Assembly: GCA_029564115.1 (NCBI GenBank)
Contig: JAKQQP010000247.1
Coordinates: forward strand, 1-51,708
Length of the DNA stretch: 51,708 bases
Origin: Candidatus Rifleibacteriota bacterium
Lineage (GTDB): Bacteria > Riflebacteria > Ozemobacteria > Ozemobacterales > Ozemobacteraceae
Direction of reading: 5' to 3'
Shown here: positions 7,130 through 16,618 of the stretch, one piece after another
How positions within the stretch are numbered: the stretch's first letter is position 1
How the letters are laid out: each line of letters opens with the position of its first letter
Program-made: the position numbers and the translations under genes
The notes under the pieces: generated by a model
The model's database searches: none
What the model saw: only the letters and a program-made list of their open reading frames with translations
Told to the model about the DNA's origin: nothing

Positions 7130-8788
7130 ATGACTACACAGAAAAAACGCCTGGGCGATATACTTATAGACTGCAACCTTATCACCGAAGAGCAGCTCAA
7201 GGAAGCTCTCGGTTTTCAGCGCGACCGCGGCATGAAGCTTGGTGAAGCCCTGACAGAGCTGGGTCTGGTCACAGAGGATGACATTATCTGGGCGCTGGGT
7301 AACCAGCTGAACATTTCGTTCATTCACCTGAACCCCGATATCGTCGACACCGAAGTTTCACGCATGATTACGCCGGAGTTTGCCCGTGACCACAAACTGA
7401 TACCACTCTACAAGGCCGGCAATCAGCTCAGCGTATGTATGGTCGACCCGCTCGACTCGAGGCCGGTAGAATTTCTTGAAGGGAAGTTCGGCGTCATCGT
7501 TTCCGTGTCGATATGCACAGCTTTTGACTTTGAACAAACCTATTCAGCCGTCTACGGCCCTCTCGATGTCCAGGAAAAGGTTGCCGACGGCGAAATAGAC
7601 AATACCGAGAAGCAAAACTTCGAACGCGGTATTCCCAAAGGCATGGAAGGCCCCGAAAAGGTTATCAACTATATTCTCGGGCAGGCAATCATCAACAAGG
7701 TCAACCGGATTCACTTCGAACCCTCAGAAAAGGGCGTTCTGATCAGATTCAGATCTAACGATGTGCTGTCACGCAAAATAGAAATTCCCATAAAAGTGCA
7801 TCACGAAGTGATTTCGCGACTCAAAAAACTTTCGCAGATATCTGAGCGCGATCTGAGTCGTGAAGGTGTCATAGTAGGGCATTTCAGGGTAACTGTTTCG
7901 AACCGGCAGGTGAACATACAGTCGATTTTTTACCCGACCGTTAACGGTGAAATGGTCATTCTCAAGCTCAGTGACTTCGGCAGCATAGTAGAACAGCTTG
8001 GCAGAGCCGGAAAATCTGCCATAGAAGAATTGATAACTGCAGTAAAAACAACACACGGAGTTCTCTACATTACAGGCCCCAGAGAATCAGGCCGCACAAC
8101 CACTCATTATTGCATAATCAGCAGCTACGATGCCGAAACCAAAAAGATGGTAACGATCGAGGAACCTGTTGTGGCAGCGCTTCCTAAAACCACTCAAATT
8201 CAGATTGGCTCGAGCGGCATAGATAATGCCAGATCAGGTCTAAACCTTGCTTTAATGCTCGACCCTGATGTTATCTATCTCGATCATCTTTCAGGAAAAG
8301 ACTTAACCCAGGAGGTAGCCTTCGCTGCTCTTGGCGGCAAAACCGTGCTGACGTCTTTTCTGGCTTATGATGCCTCCAGCAGTCTTGTAAAACTTCTCGA
8401 AACCGATGTTGACCCGGTACTTCTCGCCTCTTCCCTGTGCGGCGTCGCCAACCAGCGACTGGTGAGGGTGTTATGCCCCAAATGCCGTCAACCGGCTGAA
8501 ATCCCAACAGAAATGCTCGATCTCATCAACGAAGAAGATAAAAGCAGGCAGATTTTCAAGCCCAGAGGCTGCGAAGGCTGCAACAACACAGGCTATGCCG
8601 GCAAAACTCTGATAATCGAGTTTTTACCGGCCAACGCAACACTGCGACAGATGATCATCAATCGACAGACCTACCAGGACTTCAGAAGCTTTTCCCGCAA
8701 ACAGGGCATTAAAAGCCTCGAAGAGAAGACACTCGATATGATGCTGAATGGCGAAACCAGTGCCGACGAATTTATGAGGCTGTTCTAA
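7130..8788 (+). CDS. PilB/GspE-like protein: MshEN c-di-GMP domain plus degenerate ATPase
   Basis: The 552-aa protein has the layout of a type IV pilus extension ATPase. Residues 7-30 and 36-59 are two 24-residue MshEN motifs (R7LG...Q30 and K36LG...Q59) separated by exactly 5 residues, the c-di-GMP-binding arrangement; the first has Asn for the usual Gly. The ATPase core is degenerate. Walker A reads GPRESGRTTT (316-325, Lys replaced by Arg), the Asp box has EEP for EDP, Walker B ends YLDH where VGE is expected, and the His box reads SFLAYDA instead of TLHTNDA. The C4 zinc site (CPKC...CEGC) is kept. It is probably not a motor but a c-di-GMP-responsive partner. pilT starts 1 nt after its stop. 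Confidence 0.85.
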   Translation: MTTQKKRLGDILIDCNLITEEQLKEALGFQRDRGMKLGEALTELGLVTEDDIIWALGNQLNISFIHLNPDIVDTEVSRMITPEFARDHKLIPLYKAGNQLSVCMVDPLDSRPVEFLEGKFGVIVSVSICTAFDFEQTYSAVYGPLDVQEKVADGEIDNTEKQNFERGIPKGMEGPEKVINYILGQAIINKVNRIHFEPSEKGVLIRFRSNDVLSRKIEIPIKVHHEVISRLKKLSQISERDLSREGVIVGHFRVTVSNRQVNIQSIFYPTVNGEMVILKLSDFGSIVEQLGRAGKSAIEELITAVKTTHGVLYITGPRESGRTTTHYCIISSYDAETKKMVTIEEPVVAALPKTTQIQIGSSGIDNARSGLNLALMLDPDVIYLDHLSGKDLTQEVAFAALGGKTVLTSFLAYDASSSLVKLLETDVDPVLLASSLCGVANQRLVRVLCPKCRQPAEIPTEMLDLINEEDKSRQIFKPRGCEGCNNTGYAGKTLIIEFLPANATLRQMIINRQTYQDFRSFSRKQGIKSLEEKTLDMMLNGETSADEFMRLF

Positions 8789-10234
8789 ATGAGCGACAAC
8801 TTTTTTGGCAAACTCTTTGGTGGAAACACCCCCCCGGACGATGAAAACAAGCCGAGAACTCCATCTACGGTTTCGTCGCAGCCACCCACAAAACCGCCAA
8901 TGCCTCCAGGCGCAGGCAATCAGCCGCCCAGACCGGCTGCACCTCCAGGCGCTCCGGTGCGGCCAACTCCGCCGCCGGCCGGGCAACCACCAGCGCCAAG
9001 ACCTCCGGCGCCATCGCCAGTGCCGCCAGTTGCGGCGCCAGCAAATGTTCCGGCCACGACTGCCGCAGAAACGCCCCCGGCTAGACCAACCGGTATCCCT
9101 CAAACAATCGGCGGCTATACGTCTACGCCTTCTCCAGCCCAGAAAAGTGCCAGATCAGGCGATGACGGCGAAGTAATCATCGATGATCTTCTGCGTCTGA
9201 TTGTCGAAAAGAGCGGCTCGGATCTTCACCTCACCGTCGGTTCGCCGCCAATGCTGCGTCTGCAGGGCAAACTCTGGCCAACTGATATTCCGGCGCTCAC
9301 CGCAAAAGAAACACGCCGTCTGATCTACCAGTTTTTGAACAACGAGCAAAGAGAACGACTCGAACAAGACCTTGAACTGGATATTTCTTACGAACTTCAT
9401 GATGTAGCGCGTTTCCGCTGCAATATTTTCTTTTCACGACTCGGCATGGGCGGCGTTTTCAGGGTTATTCCAACCCGCATCAAAACTCTTGCCGAGCTGA
9501 AGCTGCCACCCATTCTCGGTGACCTGGCCCGACGCAACAAAGGCCTCATTCTGGTCACCGGGCCAACAGGCTCAGGGAAATCAACCACTCTCGCCGCTAT
9601 GGTCGACCAGGTTAACAATGAGCGCCAGGACCACATTCTGACCATTGAAGACCCGATAGAATTCGTGCATCAGCACAAGTCATGCATCGTCAACCAGCGC
9701 GAAATCGGGCCTAATACCAAATCGTTTTCAGCAGCGCTCCGATCGGCATTGCGCGAAGACCCTGACATCATTCTCGTCGGCGAAATGCGCGACTACGAAA
9801 CCATCTCTCTGGCCGTCACCGCTGCCGAAACTGGTCACCTTGTCTTTGCCACTCTGCACACCCCGTCGGCAGCACAATCTGTAGACCGTATCGTCGACGT
9901 TTTTCCGGCGCACCAGCAAGACCAGATCAGAACTCAGCTCGCCGATGCCCTGCAGGGAATTCTGGCACAGCAGCTGATTCCGACTATCGACGGCATGAGC
10001 CGCGAAGTCGCCCTCGAAATTCTGATCAATACTCCGGCGGTTGCCAACCTGATTCGCGACAACAAAACCTTTCAGCTGCCCTCGATCATGCAGACAAGCA
10101 AGCAGGCCGGCATGCAAACCATGGATCAGTCACTGATGGACCTGGTAAAACAGCGTAAAATCAGCCCCCAGGAAGCCTATCGCCGCGCTTTCGACAAAAA
10201 GGCATTCGAACAGTACAAGCCACGCGAATACTGA
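8789..10234 (+). CDS. pilT: Twitching motility ATPase PilT with Pro-rich N-terminal extension
   Basis: This 481-aa protein carries a full PilT retraction ATPase from about residue 127 (IIDDLLRLIVEKSGSDLHL). It has Walker A GPTGSGKSTT, the IEDPIEF Asp box, Walker B DPDIILVGEMRD with the catalytic Glu, TLHTPSA His box and the AQQL-P region, all intact. PilT is a hexamer at the pilus base that depolymerises pili. The first 125 residues are a low-complexity Pro/Ala linker that most PilT proteins lack; it starts with a short MSDNFFGKLFG segment. The ATG follows the TAA of the degenerate PilB-like gene directly, so the two are cotranscribed. Confidence 0.95.
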   Translation: MSDNFFGKLFGGNTPPDDENKPRTPSTVSSQPPTKPPMPPGAGNQPPRPAAPPGAPVRPTPPPAGQPPAPRPPAPSPVPPVAAPANVPATTAAETPPARPTGIPQTIGGYTSTPSPAQKSARSGDDGEVIIDDLLRLIVEKSGSDLHLTVGSPPMLRLQGKLWPTDIPALTAKETRRLIYQFLNNEQRERLEQDLELDISYELHDVARFRCNIFFSRLGMGGVFRVIPTRIKTLAELKLPPILGDLARRNKGLILVTGPTGSGKSTTLAAMVDQVNNERQDHILTIEDPIEFVHQHKSCIVNQREIGPNTKSFSAALRSALREDPDIILVGEMRDYETISLAVTAAETGHLVFATLHTPSAAQSVDRIVDVFPAHQQDQIRTQLADALQGILAQQLIPTIDGMSREVALEILINTPAVANLIRDNKTFQLPSIMQTSKQAGMQTMDQSLMDLVKQRKISPQEAYRRAFDKKAFEQYKPREY

Positions 10235-10248
10235 TTGTCAGCAACCAG

Positions 10249-10285
10249 AAAGGCAGAAATCATTACTGAATTTCTGCCTTTTTTG
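10249..10285 (+). terminator. Terminator after pilT
   Basis: AAAGGCAGAAAT pairs with ATTTCTGCCTTT across a 9-nt loop, followed by a T-run. Confidence 0.9.
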
Positions 10286-10316
10286 CGACCTGAAAATCAG
10301 CGGCAAAAAATTTGTC

Positions 10317-10345
10317 TTGCATGACTTTTGCAGTTCGGGTACACT
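10317..10345 (+). promoter_or_regulatory. Promoter of typA
   Basis: TTGCAT (10317-10322) and TACACT (10340-10345) with a 17-nt spacer; the leader to the GTG start is about 45 nt. Confidence 0.7.
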
Positions 10346-10394
10346 ATTTGCCTGCAATTCAGCATGACCCTATTTTTTGCCGGAGTACCGCCAA

Positions 10395-12218
10395 GTGAAA
10401 GCTCACAGACACATCACAGACCCTGAAATGATTCGCAATGTCGCGATTATCGCCCACGTCGACCACGGAAAAACCACCCTGGTCGATGCCCTGATCAAAC
10501 AGTCCGGTCTTTTCCGCGATAATCAGCGCGTTGAAGAGTGTTTCATGGACAACAACGCCATTGAAAGAGAGCGCGGCATAACGATTCTTTCGAAAAATCT
10601 GTCGCTTGAATTCAATAATTATCGTATCAACCTCGTCGATACGCCAGGCCATGTCGACTTTGGCGGTGAAGTTGAGCGCGTTCTGCAGATGGCCAATGGC
10701 TGCCTGCTGCTCGTCGATTCATTTGAAGGCCCGATGCCTCAAACCAGATTCGTATTGAAAAAGGCTCTTGCAGCCGGCTTGCGACCCGTCGTCGTCATCA
10801 ACAAGATCGACCGCCCCGATGCTCGTGTCGAAGCGGTAGAAGACGAAATTCTCGATCTTTTCATCGATGTCGGGGTCGAAGAAAGCATGCTCAATTACCC
10901 GGTTCTGTATGCATCTGGCCGTGCCGGCTATGCAGTGCGCAGCATGGAAGACCCCCGCACCGACATTCGCCCGCTGCTCGAAGAAATGATTAAACAGGTG
11001 CCACCGCCTGTCGCCAACATTGAAGGCCCTGGCAAAATGATGATTACCAGCCTCGACTACAACGATTATGTTGGTCGAATCGGCATTGGCAGGATTTTAA
11101 ACGGTGTTCTTTCTGGGAAATCAGAAGTTTTCAGAATTCATCCTGGCGAAGTAGCCGAAAAACACAAAATTCTCAGACTTTATTCTTATCGGGGCATTCA
11201 ACGCGTCGAAGTAGAAGAAGCAGGCGCAGGCGATATCGTGGCTATCTGCGGCATCGACACGCTCTCAATCGGCGATACTGTTTCTACTGAACTTTGTGAC
11301 CCAGAGCCAGTAACTGCAGTCGATCAGCCGGTAATTTCGATGGCGTTTGCCGCCAATACCAGCCCATTTTCGGGTCGGTCCGGCAAATTTCTCACTTCTC
11401 GCCAGATTCGCGCCCGCCTTGACCGCGAGCTCGAAACTAACGTTGCCATGCGGGTCGAAGATGCCACCGAAGAACGTGATACCTTTCTGGTCTCGGGCAG
11501 AGGCGAACTGCACCTGGGTATTCTCATCGAAACCATGCGGCGTGAGGGCTACGAATTACAGGTCAGCAAACCTGCAGCAATCATGAAGCGCGACGAAAAT
11601 GGCCAGATGCTCGAACCTATCGAAGAACTGGCACTCGATATTCCAGACAACTACATGGGCATCGTCATGGAGGTCCTCGGCCCCAGACGCGCCATGCTCG
11701 AGTCTTCAAAGCGCCTGCTCGACAATTATCTGCGCCTGATCTTCTCTGTTCCGGCGCGAGGGCTGCTCGGCTTCAGATCGATGTTTCTGACCATGACCAA
11801 TGGCACAGGCATCATGAATCAATGTTTCAGAGCTTATGAGCCATATCGCGGTGATATTCCCGAAAGCCGCAATGGTGTAATGGTAGCTACCGACCCCGGT
11901 GTGGCCACTGGTTATGCCATCAAAAACCTTTCAGAACGCGGCACTCTGTTCTATGGCCCTGGCGAAGAAATTTATGAAGGTCTCGTTGTCGGCGAACGAC
12001 CGCTCAGTGGTGATCTCAAAGTAAATATCGTTAAAAAACGCCACGTTACCAACCATCGCTCAGCTACCTCAGAAGAGCTTGAAAAACTGCAGGCACCCAG
12101 ACGCATGACTCTCGATCAAGCTCTCGAATATGTTGCCGATGATGAATGGGTAGAGGTTACCCCTGATGCCATACGCCTCAGAAAAAAAGGCGAAGCAAAA
12201 GTCGGAAGAAAATCCTGA
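10395..12218 (+). CDS. typA: Ribosome-binding GTPase TypA/BipA
   Basis: A 607-aa translational GTPase close to the usual TypA length. G1 is AHVDHGKTT, the switch I region contains [10 protein letters not shown]3 is [17 protein letters not shown]4 is NKID, and the BipA-specific C-terminal region includes [11 protein letters not shown] and the glycine-rich loop before KKRHVTNHR. It binds the 70S ribosome and aids 50S assembly and stress adaptation. The start is GTG at 10395, with GGAG 9 nt upstream; the in-frame TTG at 10377 lacks an SD. It is monocistronic. Confidence 0.96.
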   Translation: MKAHRHITDPEMIRNVAIIAHVDHGKTTLVDALIKQSGLFRDNQRVEECFMDNNAIERERGITILSKNLSLEFNNYRINLVDTPGHVDFGGEVERVLQMANGCLLLVDSFEGPMPQTRFVLKKALAAGLRPVVVINKIDRPDARVEAVEDEILDLFIDVGVEESMLNYPVLYASGRAGYAVRSMEDPRTDIRPLLEEMIKQVPPPVANIEGPGKMMITSLDYNDYVGRIGIGRILNGVLSGKSEVFRIHPGEVAEKHKILRLYSYRGIQRVEVEEAGAGDIVAICGIDTLSIGDTVSTELCDPEPVTAVDQPVISMAFAANTSPFSGRSGKFLTSRQIRARLDRELETNVAMRVEDATEERDTFLVSGRGELHLGILIETMRREGYELQVSKPAAIMKRDENGQMLEPIEELALDIPDNYMGIVMEVLGPRRAMLESSKRLLDNYLRLIFSVPARGLLGFRSMFLTMTNGTGIMNQCFRAYEPYRGDIPESRNGVMVATDPGVATGYAIKNLSERGTLFYGPGEEIYEGLVVGERPLSGDLKVNIVKKRHVTNHRSATSEELEKLQAPRRMTLDQALEYVADDEWVEVTPDAIRLRKKGEAKVGRKS

Positions 12219-12246
12219 CGCCGTTATCGGTAAAACCCAGCACAAA

Positions 12247-12286
12247 GAAGAACTCCGCCAGCGACGCTGACGGAGTTCTTTATTTT
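12247..12286 (+). terminator. Bidirectional terminator between typA and the LOG gene
   Basis: A long stem (AAGAACTCCG-CAGCG against CGCTG-CGGAGTTCTT) with a minimal loop and A/T runs on both sides. It can end both the plus-strand typA transcript and the convergent minus-strand gene. Confidence 0.88.
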
Positions 12287-12319
12287 TGCAAAAACAGCCA
12301 AACTCTTAGAGTTATTGAA

Positions 12320-12901
12320 TCAGTGGCACACCTGTAGCGAATGGTGGCTGGCAATCGTCTTCATAAGCTGTTCAGGGGTGTCGACCACCTGAAACAGTTC
12401 AAGATGCTCAGCTTTGATAGTTTTCTGGGCAATGCCGTGATGCATCAGAGCCAGCAACGGCGCAAAAAAATTCTCGATATTCAACAGATACATCGGGCGG
12501 TTGTGACGCCCCAGCTGCTTCAAAGTCAACAGATCAAAAAATTCGTCGTAGGTGCCAAGGCCGCCGGGTAAGGCCACGATGTAGTCTGAACGGTCGAGCA
12601 TTGCCTGTTTACGTGGTCGCAGATCGGCCACACTGTGCAGTTCATCGAGATTCGGGTGCTGAATTCCCCTGGCAATCATATATTCAGGGATAATGCCTAT
12701 CAGATGCCCGCCCGCATTTTTGTGGGCATCAGCGACTATTTTCATCAAGCCGCAGGTAGTGCCGCCGTAAAGAACGGCAAAGCGGTTTTCGGCAAGCAGC
12801 CTGGCGAATTCTGCAGCCGCAGTTTTAATCTCTTCAGAGACATCGGCGCTTGAAGAACAAAAGACACAAACAACCGGTTTTTTTGAATTATTCTGGTTCA
12901 T
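12320..12901 (-). CDS. LOG-family protein (nucleoside monophosphate phosphoribohydrolase-like)
   Basis: This 193-aa Rossmann protein carries the family signatures GGTTCGLM and LPGGLGTYDEFF (PGGxGTxxE). LOG enzymes release free bases from nucleoside 5'-monophosphates and act on cytokinin precursors in plants; the bacterial substrate is often unclear. The start codon is 9 nt from a TGTTATAAT extended -10 on the minus strand with no SD, so it may be translated from a near-leaderless mRNA. It is divergent from glyS. Confidence 0.88.
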   Translation of the reverse strand: MNQNNSKKPVVCVFCSSSADVSEEIKTAAAEFARLLAENRFAVLYGGTTCGLMKIVADAHKNAGGHLIGIIPEYMIARGIQHPNLDELHSVADLRPRKQAMLDRSDYIVALPGGLGTYDEFFDLLTLKQLGRHNRPMYLLNIENFFAPLLALMHHGIAQKTIKAEHLELFQVVDTPEQLMKTIASHHSLQVCH

Positions 12902-12910
12902 AGTGAGCCG

Positions 12911-12919
12911 ATTATAACA
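12911..12919 (-). promoter_or_regulatory. Extended -10 promoter of the LOG gene
   Basis: On the minus strand the sequence reads TGTTATAAT (extended -10), ending 9 nt before the LOG start codon. The -35 is weak. Confidence 0.5.
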
Positions 12920-12941
12920 TTAATTCTCCGGGCCCGTGATA

Positions 12942-12970
12942 TTGATTTTTACTGGTATAGAGCTTATAAT
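12942..12970 (+). promoter_or_regulatory. Promoter of glyS
   Basis: TTGATT (12942-12947) and a perfect TATAAT (12965-12970) separated by 17 nt. Confidence 0.8.
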
Positions 12971-13025
12971 CTTTTCGCAAAAAGTTTCGCCAATTGCAAA
13001 ATTTTGTCGTCGACGGGAGAAACAA

Positions 13026-14405
13026 ATGGTAGATCTCGAGAAAATCATTTCGTTGTGCAAGCGCCGCGGTTTTATTTTTCAGGGCAGCGACCAGTATGGC
13101 GGGCTGCAGGGCACCTGGGATTACGGTCCTCTCGGCGTCGAGCTGAAAAATAACGTTAAAAGAGCCTGGTGGCGCCGTATTGTTTATGAGCGCGACGACA
13201 TGGAAGGTCTCGATTGCGCCATTTTGATGAATCGCCTTGTCTTCAAGTATTCAGGGCATGAAGACACCTTTTCTGACCCGATGGTCGATTGCCGTAAGTG
13301 CAAGAAACGCTTCAGAGCAGATCAGGTTGACCCGAACGAAAAGTGTGCCGAAGGTGACAAACACGATTTTACCGAACCCAGGCCATTCAACCTGATGTTC
13401 AAAACCTCCTGTGGCCCGGTTGCCGACGAAAACAATACAACCTATCTGCGTCCTGAAACGGCTCAGGGTATCTTCGTCAACTTCAAAAACGTTCTCGATT
13501 CAACCAACCGCAAACTCCCCTTCGGTATCGCCCAGATCGGCAAGTCATACCGCAATGAAATAACTCCCCGCAATTTTATTTTCAGAGTTCGCGAATTCGA
13601 ACAGATGGAAATCGAATTTTTCGTCAAACCAGGCACCGATGATGAATGGCATAAAAAATGGGTCGAAGACCGGTTCAACTGGTATACCGAACTCGGCATC
13701 CGCCCCGAAAATCTGCGCAAATACGAACAGAAGCCAGAAGAACTGGCGCATTATGCCAAAGCTACCGTCGATCTGCTCTATCGCTTTTTCCCCGATCGCG
13801 AAGACGAGAACAAGCAGTTTGACGAAGTCGAAGGCATTGCCAACCGCACCGACTTCGACCTTACCTGCCACACCAAGGGCGGCAAGCTGGTGCTCGCCGA
13901 CGGCCGCGAAATACCCAACGTTCACGCCATCAACAAGCTGACTTATTTCGATCACGAAACCAATCAGCACATTCTGCCTTATGTTGTCGAGCCATCAGCC
14001 GGTGTCGACCGGGCTACTCTCGCCTTCTTAATGGATTCATACTGCGAAGAAACCGTTAACGACGGTCAGCGCATTGTGCTCAAACTGCACCCCGAACTGG
14101 CGCCGATCAAAGTTGCGGTTCTGCCTCTGAAGAAAAACAACGAAGGCATTCGCAACACCGCCATGCAGATAAAGAACACCCTCATGAAAAAAAGCGGCTG
14201 GCGCACGGTATATGACGATACCGCCGGCATAGGCAAACTTTATCGCCGCCAGGACGAAATCGGCACCCCATTCTGCATTACTGTCGATTTTGACACCCTT
14301 GAAAACCAGACCGTCACCGTTCGCGACCGCGACACCATGGCTCAGGAACGCGTCAAAATAGATGCCCTGCAAGAATATCTGGCTGGCAAACTTGGCAACT
14401 GCTGA
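13026..14405 (+). CDS. glyS: Glycyl-tRNA synthetase, alpha2 type
   Basis: A 459-aa class II synthetase of the homodimeric (alpha2) kind. It opens with [20 protein letters not shown] and [14 protein letters not shown], carries a zinc-like insertion (CRKCKKR...C), motif 2 at [12 protein letters not shown] and FEQMEIEFF, and ends in the anticodon-binding domain. It charges tRNA-Gly in the cytoplasm. GGGAG precedes the ATG by 6 nt, which fixes the start at 13026 rather than an in-frame ATG at 12936. The last 44 nt overlap the next gene. Confidence 0.95.
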   Translation: MVDLEKIISLCKRRGFIFQGSDQYGGLQGTWDYGPLGVELKNNVKRAWWRRIVYERDDMEGLDCAILMNRLVFKYSGHEDTFSDPMVDCRKCKKRFRADQVDPNEKCAEGDKHDFTEPRPFNLMFKTSCGPVADENNTTYLRPETAQGIFVNFKNVLDSTNRKLPFGIAQIGKSYRNEITPRNFIFRVREFEQMEIEFFVKPGTDDEWHKKWVEDRFNWYTELGIRPENLRKYEQKPEELAHYAKATVDLLYRFFPDREDENKQFDEVEGIANRTDFDLTCHTKGGKLVLADGREIPNVHAINKLTYFDHETNQHILPYVVEPSAGVDRATLAFLMDSYCEETVNDGQRIVLKLHPELAPIKVAVLPLKKNNEGIRNTAMQIKNTLMKKSGWRTVYDDTAGIGKLYRRQDEIGTPFCITVDFDTLENQTVTVRDRDTMAQERVKIDALQEYLAGKLGNC

Positions 14406-15231
14406 ACAAAGCAACGCAAGACTCATCAGAGGCGACATGCTGCATGTCGCCTCTTTGCTTGTTCCCGGCAGTTTCAGACTGATATATCTCGACCCGCCTT
14501 TTTTGACGGGTCGAGAACAGGTAGGCACCAAAGAAGGGCTGGTTTACGACGACCGCTGGGATGACGACCTTACCAGCTATCTTCCCTGGCTGCGTCAGAG
14601 GCTTGCCATTATCTACCCTCTGCTTTGCGCTAACGGCAGCCTGGTTCTGCATCTTGACTGGCGAACATCGCATCACGCCAGAGTCATGCTTGACGATATT
14701 TTTGGGCGAAAAGGCTTTATCAACGAAATTATCTGGCATTACACCGGCGGAGGGCGGTCAAAGCGGCGATTCTCGTGCAAACACGACACTCTGCTGTGGT
14801 ATAGCCGCAGCAGCGAGCCTGTTTTTAATATAGACGCAATCAGAGTGCCGTATAAAAAAACTTCTGGTTTTGCCAAATCGGGTATTGTCGCCAGCAGTGG
14901 CCGAAAATACCTGCCACACCCGCAAGGAACACCGGTTGACGACGTCTGGGACATACCGATAATAAACCCGCTGTCACGCGAAAGAGTCGGTTACCCGACA
15001 CAAAAACCGCTGGCGTTGCTCAATAGAGTTATCAGTGCCATGTCGAACCCTGGCGATCTTGTTGGCGACTTCTGCTGTGGCAGTGGCACAACGCTGGTAA
15101 CAGCGCAACAGCTTGGGCGAAACTGGCTGGGCTGTGATCTTTCTGAGGCAGCGGTCGAATGCTGCCGGCTGCGCCTGCTCAAAGAGTGCCAGTTGCAGAT
15201 TAACCCCGAGTTTGTCGACAACCCTGCCTAA
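14362..15231 (+). CDS. Orphan DNA methyltransferase (beta-class, N6-adenine/N4-cytosine type)
   Basis: The protein is up to 289 aa. It has catalytic motif IV DPPF at 44-47, a central recognition region, then [12 protein letters not shown] and the AdoMet motif I DFCCGSG at 236-242, the beta-class order. DPPF favours N6-adenine methylation, but N4-cytosine is not excluded. No restriction endonuclease or specificity subunit is nearby, so it looks like an orphan enzyme with an epigenetic role. It starts inside glyS: the ATG at 14362 has a 44-nt overlap and a TTG at 14392 has a shorter one; both lack a clear SD. Coupling to glyS is likely. Confidence 0.85.
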   Translation: MPCKNIWLANLATAEQSNARLIRGDMLHVASLLVPGSFRLIYLDPPFLTGREQVGTKEGLVYDDRWDDDLTSYLPWLRQRLAIIYPLLCANGSLVLHLDWRTSHHARVMLDDIFGRKGFINEIIWHYTGGGRSKRRFSCKHDTLLWYSRSSEPVFNIDAIRVPYKKTSGFAKSGIVASSGRKYLPHPQGTPVDDVWDIPIINPLSRERVGYPTQKPLALLNRVISAMSNPGDLVGDFCCGSGTTLVTAQQLGRNWLGCDLSEAAVECCRLRLLKECQLQINPEFVDNPA

Positions 15232-15347
15232 AAAACATCGACCGGCGATATTTTTCGACTATGGCTCAGCTTGCGGTTTATGGCGGCGGCGGTATATCAT
15301 GTCGGGATAGTCGTTTGTATAAAAACTGTAAGCACATGGAGGAAAGC

Positions 15348-16574
15348 ATGTCTGACGCGAGAAAAATGATTTTGAGCATGCTGGCAGAAGGCAAAATCAC
15401 CGTTGAAGAGTCTGAGAGGCTGCTTGCAGCAATAAGCGACAAAGGGCAAAGTGGCACCAGTCGCGAAGAATCAGAGCGCGAAGCCGACCGCCGCCGCGAA
15501 AACGAAAGACGACAGCGCGAAGAAGAAGAAGAATATGCCCGCCGCCGCGATCGTGAACGCAAAGAAGAAGATCAATTCAACCCGTTTTTGCACGCAACCA
15601 AACTGGGTTTTGACCTGCGCAATCTCGCTCAAACAGTTCAACAGACGGTTCAGCAGGCAGTAAAGAAAGCAGAGCCGCGCCGGCGTGAATTCAAGGATAA
15701 AATGAAAGAATTCGGCAACTGGATGCAGGAAGTTGTAGGCAGTATGGCCAGTGAGCTGGGCAATGTCAAAGGTGAGCCACTCGACGGTGTACCGGTTGAA
15801 TTTGTGGTCACTTCCCCGGAAGGGTTTGAGAACTGTGATACCTTCGTTTTTGAGAACATTTTTGGCGAAATTCGCATTCACGAAGGCAACGAATTCAAGA
15901 TGCACGTCACCGGGCAGGTCAGCAAAGCGACTCTCGGCGAATATCAACCCACGCAGTGGTTTTCCAGATACGGCATCAGAACGTTCGGCAAAACCCTAAA
16001 TGTCGGCTTTGACCGTAATGAACCGGTTAAAGCCGCTATAGACCTGGAAATAACTCTGCCCGCAGACATGCATGTCAACTGCAAAACTGTTTCTGGCGGC
16101 GTCAGAATCAGGGGCAACTACCACATTGGCGAGCTTAAAACCGTCAGCGGCAATATTCGCATTCAAGGCGCCAATCTGAAACAATCTCAGATCGAGACCG
16201 TTAGTGGCTCAGTGCAGATCGAGGGCGGTGAGATCGCCATGGAAATCAAGTCGACTTCTGGCGACTTTCTGGTGCGTGATTCGCGAATCGAAGAACTGAG
16301 AATCAACTCGGTTTCGGGTGATATAATGCTCACCGAAGGCAGCATCTCAGAAAGCACCAGCGTAGCGCTGGCAACGACTTCCGGCGACATCATCGTCGAG
16401 AAGATGAGCGGCCCCTGGAAAGAAGTTTCAGCCACCACCCGCAGTGGCGATGTAGTTCTCGACTGGAAAGGCGACGTCACCCCCCTGAACAACCAGGGCT
16501 CGTCACTCAAATCTGGCAGCGACGGCGCTACTTTCAAAGCAGAATCGGTAAGCGGCGACATCCAGTTCACCTGA
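15348..16574 (+). CDS. DUF4097 beta-strand repeat protein, LiaX/YvlB-like
   Basis: This 408-aa protein begins with a short helical module, KMILSMLAEGKITVEESERL, as found at the N-terminus of YvlB/LiaX proteins. A highly charged Arg/Glu-rich helix follows (about 35-75). From about 150 comes a DUF4097 beta-solenoid with repeated SG motifs (TVSGGVRI, TVSGNIRI, TVSGSVQI, STSGDFLV, SVSGDIML, TTSGDIIV, TRSGDVVL, SVSGDIQF). LiaX-type proteins take part in envelope stress sensing. No signal peptide is seen, so it is cytoplasmic or peripherally bound. GGAGG lies 5 nt before the chosen ATG. Confidence 0.85.
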   Translation: MSDARKMILSMLAEGKITVEESERLLAAISDKGQSGTSREESEREADRRRENERRQREEEEEYARRRDRERKEEDQFNPFLHATKLGFDLRNLAQTVQQTVQQAVKKAEPRRREFKDKMKEFGNWMQEVVGSMASELGNVKGEPLDGVPVEFVVTSPEGFENCDTFVFENIFGEIRIHEGNEFKMHVTGQVSKATLGEYQPTQWFSRYGIRTFGKTLNVGFDRNEPVKAAIDLEITLPADMHVNCKTVSGGVRIRGNYHIGELKTVSGNIRIQGANLKQSQIETVSGSVQIEGGEIAMEIKSTSGDFLVRDSRIEELRINSVSGDIMLTEGSISESTSVALATTSGDIIVEKMSGPWKEVSATTRSGDVVLDWKGDVTPLNNQGSSLKSGSDGATFKAESVSGDIQFT

Positions 16575-16618
16575 GCGAAGCAAAACGACAGTCATTCTGA
16601 TAATCCGGAGCAACAATC

